DNA of 34,730 nucleotides from JAJNBA01 sp035512775 (lineage in GTDB: Bacteria > Actinomycetota > UBA4738 > HRBIN12), in the NCBI GenBank assembly GCA_035512775.1, contig DATKDI010000021.1, forward strand, positions 1 to 34,730, in the 5' to 3' direction. The translations under genes were made by a program, and so were the position numbers. Shown here piece after piece: positions 6,436 to 12,328 of the stretch. The notes beneath the pieces are model-generated. The model was given only the letters and a program-made list of their open reading frames with translations, had not been told where the DNA came from and made no database searches. Positions within the stretch are counted from its first letter, which is position 1, and every line of letters starts with the position of its first letter.

Positions 6436-7650
6436 TCAGTCGGGCTCGCGACGAGCGAGCGCGACCGCCCGCTCCACCACCTCGGCGAGCGGCGGCGGAA
6501 CGGCGTCCGGACCGAGCTCGGCGAACCGGCGCCACGCGCGAGCGGGCTTCCGACGGTCCCCGTGGATACCGGCGACGCCTTCGAAATCGGGCGCGAGCTC
6601 CACGCGCTCGTCGCCCGCGACCTCGGCGATCAGCGCGTTGAGCTGCCGCTCGGCATCGGTCGGCGTCATGTCGGGCGGCGCGTCGCGATCGTGGACCGCC
6701 ACGAACGGCAGCCCGACGGCCTTGCTGATCTTGCCGAACAACGGGATGTTCCCTTTCCCACCGCACTCGACGATCGAGATCCGCTCCCGATCCGGATCGT
6801 GACCGAGCGCTTCGAAGACGAACGGGAGCGCGAGCTTCTCGGTAAGGCCTTCCACGAGCACGGCGGCCCGGGCGAGGAAGAGCTCGCTGCGCGAAGAGTC
6901 GAATTCCGAGTACGCGCGGAACTCCTCATCCTCGGGCAGGGGCTCGGGCTGGAGCAGCAGGGTCCCGACCTTCGGGCGGCGCTCCGTGAACACGATCTCG
7001 TCCAGCCGCACGACGTTGAGGAACGCCGGGGAGTGGGTGGAGTACAGCACCTGGTTCCCGGCGGAGGCGACGAGCCGCAGGAGCCGGTAGAGGTAGCGCT
7101 GGGCCTGCGGCGGGAGGAAGAGCTCGGGCTCTTCCATCAAGACGACGACGCCGGTGACGGCGGCCTCCTGCCAGGACTCGAGTCCGGCCACCAGGCTGTG
7201 CGCGGCGACCGTCCCGCCGGCCGAGTCCCGGTCGCGTTCGATCCGGGCGACCGCGTCGCGCATGATCTCCGCGGCCGGATGAGGAGGCGCCTGCCGGCCC
7301 GGGGAAGCGACGAGGGTCTCGCCCCGCAGCCCGGCCGGGAAGAACAGCGCAGGGGGACGTGTCGAACCCTCGGCCGACGATCCGTCGGGCGGCCCGCCGC
7401 CGACCGAGATCGACGTGCCGTCGGCGAGCTCCCCGACGATCCGGATCGGCCCCTGCTCGTCGTGGGCGACGTCGGCGGCCGTCAGCGGAGCGGCGCCCGG
7501 GTCCAGGAGCGCCCAGATCGCGGTGAGCAGGTTGGACTTGCCGGTGCTCGGCTCGCCCACGATCGCCGAGATCGCGCCCGGGCGGAAGCTCGCGTCCTTC
7601 AGCGACCGGAAGCGACGAACGTGGACGTCGGTCAGTCCGAATCCAGTCAC
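6436..7650 (-). CDS. Short OLD-family ATPase/TOPRIM nuclease
   Basis: A 404-residue protein joining an ABC/SMC-type ATPase head to a TOPRIM nuclease domain, as in OLD (overcoming lysogenization defect) proteins. Walker A is GEPSTGKS (32-39). Walker B is VVVLMEEPELFLPP (Glu173, Glu174, Glu176), followed by the H-loop-like YSTHSPAF. TOPRIM begins VLVEGLTEKL (Glu267) with the acidic pair DRD (Asp321, Asp323). It is shorter than phage P2 Old (nearly 600 residues), and I see no clear LSxG signature between the Walker motifs. GTG at 7650 is supported by TAGCAT ending 6 nt upstream. Unlike Gabija GajA, it has no UvrD-like partner. A defence or repair role is possible; neighbours give no support for either. 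Confidence 0.85.
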   Translation of the reverse strand: MTGFGLTDVHVRRFRSLKDASFRPGAISAIVGEPSTGKSNLLTAIWALLDPGAAPLTAADVAHDEQGPIRIVGELADGTSISVGGGPPDGSSAEGSTRPPALFFPAGLRGETLVASPGRQAPPHPAAEIMRDAVARIERDRDSAGGTVAAHSLVAGLESWQEAAVTGVVVLMEEPELFLPPQAQRYLYRLLRLVASAGNQVLYSTHSPAFLNVVRLDEIVFTERRPKVGTLLLQPEPLPEDEEFRAYSEFDSSRSELFLARAAVLVEGLTEKLALPFVFEALGHDPDRERISIVECGGKGNIPLFGKISKAVGLPFVAVHDRDAPPDMTPTDAERQLNALIAEVAGDERVELAPDFEGVAGIHGDRRKPARAWRRFAELGPDAVPPPLAEVVERAVALARREPD

Positions 7651-7762
7651 CGGCGGATGCTAGCGGGCCGAGCGAGTTCTCCCCGCGGCGAGGTTTCCTC
7701 GCGAGGTCCTTGGGAATGATGCTGGCGACATCGAGCGTGGCGGGCCACGGAAGGAGGCGGGG

Positions 7763-8206
7763 ATGAACGCGATCACACTGCTGGAGGAAGACCACCGGAA
7801 GATGAAGAAGCTCCTGTCGGAGATGGAGTCCACGACCGAGCGCGGCGTGAAGACGCGCGAAGAGCTCTTCACGACGGTCAAGGACGAGCTGACGGTTCAC
7901 GAGACGATCGAGGAGGAGATCTTCTACCCGGCGCTGAAGGAGCACCCCAAGACCAAGGAGATCACCCTCGAGGCGTACGAGGAACACCACGTCGTCGACA
8001 TGGTCATGGCCGAGATCGAGGGAGTCCCCTACGACGACGAGCGCTGGGGCGCCAAGTTCAAGGTGATGAAGGAGAACATCGAGCACCACATCGAGGAGGA
8101 AGAGAAGGAGATGTTCAAGCAGGCTCGTCAGGCCTTCGAGGAGGACGAGCTCGAAGCGCTCGGCGAGCGGATGAAGGCGCGCAAGGATCAGATGACGGCC
8201 GCCTGA
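7763..8206 (+). CDS. Hemerythrin (HHE) domain protein
   Basis: A 147-residue four-helix hemerythrin-type protein expected to carry a di-iron centre for O2, NO or iron sensing or storage. Probable ligands are His11 (EEDHRKMKKLL), His46 and Glu50 (VHETIEEEIFYPAL), His75/76 (YEEHHVVDMVM), and His108/109 with Glu113 (IEHHIEEEEKEMF). The protein is strongly acidic with a Lys/Met-rich C-terminal helix and no signal peptide. The ATG has an excellent AAGGAGG site about 5 nt upstream. It stands as a single gene between the divergent OLD-like gene and the convergent zinc-ribbon gene. A second hemerythrin module is fused to the metal ATPase at 12325-14640. Confidence 0.92.
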   Translation: MNAITLLEEDHRKMKKLLSEMESTTERGVKTREELFTTVKDELTVHETIEEEIFYPALKEHPKTKEITLEAYEEHHVVDMVMAEIEGVPYDDERWGAKFKVMKENIEHHIEEEEKEMFKQARQAFEEDELEALGERMKARKDQMTAA

Positions 8207-8224
8207 GAGGCTCGGGGAGTCGCC

Positions 8225-8449
8225 TCAACCCGTGGGCTCGGGCTTGCGGAACCCGCAGGACGGGCATCGGGCCTCGCCCGGCGTGAGGGCGGCACCGCAG
8301 TACTCGCACGCGTCGTCCGGCGCAGCCGGACGACGCGTGCGAGTCAACCGGCGGCGGAACCTCGAGATCGCGAGCATGGCGAACACGAGCCCCGCGGCGA
8401 GCAGCATCTCGTCCCAGCCACCCTGATGTGCGACCAACACCGCGAGCAC
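8225..8449 (-). CDS. Small membrane zinc-ribbon protein
   Basis: A 74-residue protein with one hydrophobic helix at about 14-28 (EMLLAAGLVFAMLAISR), a basic cytoplasmic stretch (RFRRRLTRTRRP), and a C-terminal zinc ribbon made of CEYC and CPSC knuckles. Such proteins usually tether a small metal-binding head to the membrane; no specific role is known. It is the last gene of a leftward operon (cupredoxin, polytopic membrane protein, this), starting from GTG 4 bp after the stop of the previous gene. It converges on the hemerythrin gene with an 18-bp gap that holds no clear terminator. Confidence 0.7.
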   Translation of the reverse strand: MLAVLVAHQGGWDEMLLAAGLVFAMLAISRFRRRLTRTRRPAAPDDACEYCGAALTPGEARCPSCGFRKPEPTG

Positions 8450-8453
8450 CGCT

Positions 8454-9833
8454 TCACCCGGAGAGGATCAACAGGCCGCTCGCCGTGAAGAGGATCATCA
8501 CGGCGAGCAGCGCGTACTGCGTCCGCACGGCGGCCTCGCGATCGAACATCGCGATCGCGCGATCGTGCGCAAGCACCACGCCGCCCACGTGTCCGATGAC
8601 GATCGCCGCGACCTGCACGTACCAGATCGTGGTCGGAGAGACCAGCGCGAGGTTCATGATCCAGTCGTCCGTTCCGAACAGATCCCATTCCACACCGAAC
8701 GGATCGGAGAGGCGAACCAGTCCCAGCTGTCCCTCCAACACCAGGAACGAGAAGTAGTGGGCGACGACGTATGCGAGCACGATCGGGACGAGCGAATGGG
8801 CGAAGCGAGTCGCGAGGGGGTGCCAGTGGCCGCCGACAACGCCGGCTGCGACGCGCATCGCGATCACGTACGCGAGCGCGACCACCCCGATCACGACCAC
8901 CAAGCCCGACGTTGCGGCCGCGGTCCCCGCGAGACCTCCGACTCCTGCCGTCCACGTGATCCACGCGCCGGTTCGCGAGAAGCCGTCGAACGTCGTCGAG
9001 CCGAGCGCGACGAGGATCACCGCGAGCAGGCCCGGACGAGGCTTGATCTTCGCGAGGCCGGAGAGGAACGGCCGAAGCACGACGCGACCGTTCGGGTCGC
9101 GGGTCAGTGGTGCCATCCCCGAGATGAGTCCGAAGTAGACGCCGAACGCTTCCCCGTTCTCGATCCAGACACGGCGGCCGAAGAGTTGCATCCCGGCGAT
9201 CTGGATCAGCGTGTAGACGACGATCAGGATCCCGAGGTGACCGGGGACGGACCCGAACGGCTGGACCAACTCGACCCAGACGAACGCGAAGAGAAGGATG
9301 GCTGCCGGCCACTTCCCCCAGGCCGGCGGGTACGGCCGGGGAGGGGTCTCCCGCTCGTCCTCGTCGAGGCCGACGAGACGGCCGATGGTATCGAACGGCG
9401 AGAGCGTGGCCCAGAGGTTGCCGAACAGGGCATGGGCGATCGCGAGGCCCACCCAGAACCACGCGTACACGACGACCGGCCCGATCGTCTCGGTGTCGCC
9501 CACCCGCCGGGCGGAGGCCATCGCCACGACGACGAAGAACACCAGCATCACGATCCGGATCGTCCACTCCAGGCCGCGGTTGGTCAGGATCGATCGGATC
9601 CACGACGGTCGGGCGGAAGCGGTCGGGCGTCCCTCGAATCGAGGCTCCGTCCAGAGCGCCGAGAGCGCGACGAAGGAGACGATCAGCGCGGTCGAGGCGC
9701 CGAAGACGAAGAGCCACAGCGGGACCGGCAGATCCGTCCGCCCGCTGATCGCCCCATGGGCGAGCGCCGGGGCGGCGGTGACGAGGAGCCAGGTGACGAC
9801 GACTCCAGCGAGGATCTGCCCTCGGCGGTTCAG
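8454..9833 (-). CDS. Polytopic membrane protein, fenitrothion-hydrolase-like family
   Basis: A protein of about 459 residues with a cleavable-looking N-terminus (ILAGVVVTWLLVTAAPALAHG) and roughly ten further membrane helices. The opening HGAISGRTDLPVPLWLF and the following SFVALSALW are typical of an actinobacterial family often labelled fenitrothion hydrolase. That label derives from one enzyme, and the true role of most members is unknown. No ATG, GTG or TTG suits the signal peptide. A CTG at 9833 lies 7 nt after GGAG and overlaps the cupredoxin stop as CTGA, so I use it. The alternative is GTG at 9884, which would put 17 extra residues before the signal. The pairing with a cupredoxin suggests a copper or electron-transfer connection. 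Confidence 0.75.
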   Translation of the reverse strand: MNRRGQILAGVVVTWLLVTAAPALAHGAISGRTDLPVPLWLFVFGASTALIVSFVALSALWTEPRFEGRPTASARPSWIRSILTNRGLEWTIRIVMLVFFVVVAMASARRVGDTETIGPVVVYAWFWVGLAIAHALFGNLWATLSPFDTIGRLVGLDEDERETPPRPYPPAWGKWPAAILLFAFVWVELVQPFGSVPGHLGILIVVYTLIQIAGMQLFGRRVWIENGEAFGVYFGLISGMAPLTRDPNGRVVLRPFLSGLAKIKPRPGLLAVILVALGSTTFDGFSRTGAWITWTAGVGGLAGTAAATSGLVVVIGVVALAYVIAMRVAAGVVGGHWHPLATRFAHSLVPIVLAYVVAHYFSFLVLEGQLGLVRLSDPFGVEWDLFGTDDWIMNLALVSPTTIWYVQVAAIVIGHVGGVVLAHDRAIAMFDREAAVRTQYALLAVMILFTASGLLILSG

Positions 9834-10285
9834 GGGACGATCTCCAGCCGGAAGAGGAGTTCGCCAGCAGCTTCGAGCTCGCACTCGAAGACGCCGGCCA
9901 CCCTCGCCACGAAGTCGATCTTCGCGGGCTGGCCCGGCGCGACGTCGGCGTGGAGGTCGTAGCTGTGGAGATGGACCTCGTCAGCGACGTCCGCATCCAC
10001 GATGATCCGCACCCGCTCGCCTTGTGCTGCGGTGAACTCGGTGGGACCACGAACCGCGCCATCCCGGAAGGTCACTTCGATGACGGAGCGCTGCGGTGTG
10101 GGACTCGGCGTGGGCGAAGGGGAGTCGGAGGCCGAGGGAGTGCCGGACGCCGCGGGGCTCTCGGTGGGTGTCGACGGGGTGGGGGTCGCGCGGTTCTCGG
10201 AGGCATCCGGCCGCAGGAGCACGAAGAGAACGATGACGACGATCACCGATCCCACGATCAGCAGCCACCTGACGGACGATCTCAT
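9830..10285 (-). CDS. Membrane-anchored cupredoxin-like protein
   Basis: A 151-residue protein. Residues 7-24 form an N-terminal membrane anchor (LLIVGSVIVVIVLFVLLR). A Pro/Ser/Thr-rich spacer (about 32-66) follows, then a beta-sandwich of the plastocyanin/cupredoxin type. The segment VADEVHLHSYDLHADVAPGQ and the strand DFVARVAGVFECELE match the loop that supplies ligands in blue-copper proteins (His104, His106, His111 and Cys133 are candidates). However, the C-terminal CxxxH loop is not canonical, so copper binding is unproven. The domain would face the outside. The ATG has GGAGG upstream and the stop overlaps the next gene. It heads the leftward three-gene operon. Confidence 0.78.
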   Translation of the reverse strand: MRSSVRWLLIVGSVIVVIVLFVLLRPDASENRATPTPSTPTESPAASGTPSASDSPSPTPSPTPQRSVIEVTFRDGAVRGPTEFTAAQGERVRIIVDADVADEVHLHSYDLHADVAPGQPAKIDFVARVAGVFECELEAAGELLFRLEIVP

Positions 10286-10396
10286 GCGATCCCCGACCTC
10301 CTCCTTCGCTCTTCCGAGGCTACCGCGGCCCCGTCCACGGGCCGGTCATGCGCTCGTGTACGCTTTCCCGAACTTCGAGCAGAGGATGGATGCGGT

Positions 10397-10534
10397 TTGG
10401 ACATCATCATCGATCTCCTCAAGTTCGGGATCATCTTCGGGATCCTGGCGACCGCGCCGATCGTGACCTGGCTGGCGGTCTCCTGGCTCGTCACGGACCG
10501 ACGACGGACGTCGTCTCGGCCGGAGGAGAGCTGA
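10397..10534 (+). CDS. Small single-pass membrane protein
   Basis: A 45-residue protein starting at TTG 10397 with one strong membrane helix (FGIIFGILATAPIVTWLAVSW) and a basic Ser/Arg tail. AGAGGA lies about 11 nt upstream, a weak ribosome site. The frame is open much further upstream, but that part is antisense to the cupredoxin gene. The last 44 bp overlap the 3' end of the convergent MOSC gene. The hydrophobic design is unlikely by chance in such GC-rich DNA, but no homology can be named. Confidence 0.4.
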   Translation: MDIIIDLLKFGIIFGILATAPIVTWLAVSWLVTDRRRTSSRPEES

Positions 10535-11297
10535 CCGGTTCCACCCGGTCGCCGATCCGGACCCGTCCCGCCCGCTCGACCTCGGCATACATCCCGAAGG
10601 GAAGCCCGCCGCGGCCGCCGATCCGAGGTCGGTAGCGCGCGAGTTGCGTCAACGTTCCGAAGTCCTTGTCTCCGGTCTCCGGGGCGAGCGTCGTCACGAC
10701 GCACCGGGGGATCTGCCCCCGTACGCGGATCGTCGCTTCGCCGATGCGGACGAGCCCGCCGTCCCACGAGTCCTCCTCGTAGGGCTCCGAGCCCTTGATC
10801 TCGAGGTTGATACGGAAGCGGCGGGCGTCCAGGTCCGCTCGTTGGCCGCGAAGGCCGAGGTCGCGGATGCTCTCGGACGACACGATCGTGAGCGGATACA
10901 CATCCTGTCCGTCCCCGTCCCGGGTCACCCGCGCGAGCCGAAGCGGCCGGCCTGCGAAGGCGGACAGTGCCGCCGCGAAGGTGCCTTCGAGGAGATCTCC
11001 CTCGACCGTCCGCCCGAAGAAGTCGGTCGTGATCGCCCCCGCCAGCCGGTCGGCGGCATCCTCCACGACGGCTCCATCGGGGAAGGACAGCCGGAGTCGG
11101 TCCGCTCCGGAGTCGTAGTCGGGGACCACTTGCATGAGGGCACCCAGGTCGCTCGCATCGAAGAGCCCCCCGTCCTCGTCGATCAGGTAGAAGCGGCGGT
11201 CGGCGGGGATCCCTCCCACGGTGAGTTCGGCTTCCTCGGGGTGCGAAAGACGTAGGGCCTTCACCGGGGTCACGGAGAGGCGGGTGAGGGCTCGCAC
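10491..11297 (-). CDS. MOSC-domain protein with N-terminal barrel
   Basis: A 268-residue protein with the MOSC_N beta-barrel (LTRLSVTPVKALRLSHPEEA, GIPADRRFYLIDEDG) followed by a MOSC domain. The MOSC part contains SSESIRDLGLRG (141-151), RRFRINLEI (159-167) and IPRCVVTTL with the conserved Cys199. That Cys is the molybdenum-cofactor sulfur ligand site in mARC and YcbX-type enzymes. These reduce N-hydroxylated compounds or carry sulfurated Mo cofactor. GTG at 11297 begins precisely at the barrel; TACGGT ends 9 nt upstream. The longer frame to 11438 crosses the divergent promoter and is rejected. The last 20 residues (SSPPAETTSVVGP) are a disordered tail. No Moco-synthesis gene is nearby. Confidence 0.85.
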   Translation of the reverse strand: MRALTRLSVTPVKALRLSHPEEAELTVGGIPADRRFYLIDEDGGLFDASDLGALMQVVPDYDSGADRLRLSFPDGAVVEDAADRLAGAITTDFFGRTVEGDLLEGTFAAALSAFAGRPLRLARVTRDGDGQDVYPLTIVSSESIRDLGLRGQRADLDARRFRINLEIKGSEPYEEDSWDGGLVRIGEATIRVRGQIPRCVVTTLAPETGDKDFGTLTQLARYRPRIGGRGGLPFGMYAEVERAGRVRIGDRVEPVSSPPAETTSVVGP

Positions 11298-11325
11298 GGT
11301 CGGGAAACCGTAGCCGAATGGCGGG

Positions 11326-11355
11326 TTGAGCGGCGGGCGTAGGTTGGAATACAGT
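11326..11355 (+). promoter_or_regulatory. Housekeeping-type promoter
   Basis: TTGAGC (11326-11331), an 18-nt spacer and TACAGT (11350-11355) form a recognisable -35/-10 pair that drives rightward transcription. The expected start near 11362 gives a leader of about 45 nt before the ATG at 11407, which has its own ribosome site. It lies in the divergent region shared with the MOSC gene. Confidence 0.5.
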
Positions 11356-11406
11356 GGCCGCTCGAGGATGGGGGACACCTTTGGGGGAGACCGAAAGGCG
11401 GAGCGG

Positions 11407-11817
11407 ATGAGCGAGTACCAAGAGGAAGTCCTCACCAACCTCCTCGACCTGCAGGCGGAGCTCCGCGGCGACGAGCCCCAGCCTCACGACGAGCAGTCGG
11501 CGGAGACCTCCCTCGACCCCTCCACGACGGCGGACCCGGCCACGAACCGAGAGTCCGTCGCCGTCACCCAAGGCGGACTGACGGTCTCCATGTCCCGCCC
11601 CTCCACCAACGGCATGGGCGTGAACGAGCGGCTCGCCGCACTGAACGACCGCCTGGCGCAGCTCGAGTACGACCTCGCGGGCGTGACGAAGCGGATCGAG
11701 CGCGTCGAACCCGACGAGGTGGAGAGCTCGGGGGGAACGGACCCCGACGTCGACGCACGTTGGCGCTCGTTCCTGGACCTGCAGAAGATCGTCGCGAACC
11801 GGCTCGACACGCGCTGA
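11407..11817 (+). CDS. Hypothetical protein with coiled coil
   Basis: A 136-residue protein I do not recognise. A short N-terminal helix (SEYQEEVLTNLLDLQAELRG) is followed by a disordered Ser/Thr/Asp/Pro-rich segment (about 22-75). Then comes a clear coiled coil (VNERLAALNDRLAQLEYDLAGVTKRI, split here as VNERLAALNDRLAQL and EYDLAGVTKRIERVE), and a final helix WRSFLDLQKIVANRL. No catalytic residues or membrane helix are seen. ATG 11407 is chosen over ATG 11368 because GGAG lies 5 nt before it. The nitrobindin gene starts 43 bp downstream with its own -10, so co-transcription is optional. Confidence 0.65.
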   Translation: MSEYQEEVLTNLLDLQAELRGDEPQPHDEQSAETSLDPSTTADPATNRESVAVTQGGLTVSMSRPSTNGMGVNERLAALNDRLAQLEYDLAGVTKRIERVEPDEVESSGGTDPDVDARWRSFLDLQKIVANRLDTR

Positions 11818-11860
11818 GAACCGAAGCGGCGAAGCGAGACCCCCGTGGTAGCGTCGGCGC

Positions 11861-12328
11861 GTGTCGCCGGACCTACCCCCCGCGCTCGAACCCCTCGCCT
11901 TCCTGATCGGCAGTTGGCGCGGCGAGGGGGAGGGTGAGTACCCCGGCGTGGAGCCGTTCCGATACACCGAAGAGCTCTCCTTCGAGCACGTCGGCGACCC
12001 GTTCCTCCTCGTCACCGAGTCGAGCTGGACGCCGGACGGCGAGCCCTTGCATTTCGAGCGGGGAACGCTCCGGCCGCTCGCAGACGGGCGGGTCGATCTC
12101 GCGCTCGCGCACCCGATCGGCGTCGCCGAGGTCGCGGAGGGAACGGTCGAGGGGATGACCGTCACGCTTCGCTCGACCGCGGTGGTGCATACCGCCGCCG
12201 GGGCGCCCGTGACGGAGATCGAGAGGCGCTACCGCATGGAGGGCGACAGCCTGACCTACGAGCTCGAGATGGCCATGGAGGGCGTGGCCCGGACGTTCCA
12301 CGTCCGGGCCACACTCCCGAGGGTGTGA
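11861..12328 (+). CDS. Nitrobindin-like heme protein
   Basis: A 155-residue beta-barrel protein of the nitrobindin (THAP4-like, DUF1794) family. Its members bind ferric heme and react with NO or isomerise peroxynitrite. The N-terminal signature LAFLIGSWRGEGEGEYPG (Trp19, Gly-rich turn) is characteristic. His147 in the final strand TFHVRATL sits where the axial heme ligand lies in the family; I infer that from position only. GTG at 11861 is preceded by TAGCGT ending 6 nt away and has no SD, so it is probably leaderless. Its TGA overlaps the GTG of the P1B-type ATPase gene (GTGA), so the heme/NO protein and the metal exporter are made together. Confidence 0.88.
   Translation: MSPDLPPALEPLAFLIGSWRGEGEGEYPGVEPFRYTEELSFEHVGDPFLLVTESSWTPDGEPLHFERGTLRPLADGRVDLALAHPIGVAEVAEGTVEGMTVTLRSTAVVHTAAGAPVTEIERRYRMEGDSLTYELEMAMEGVARTFHVRATLPRV

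Noticed and set aside
6436..8206. Defence island around the OLD-type gene
   Set aside because: Neighbours are a cupin operon and a hemerythrin; no partner typical of Gabija, retrons or other known systems is present.
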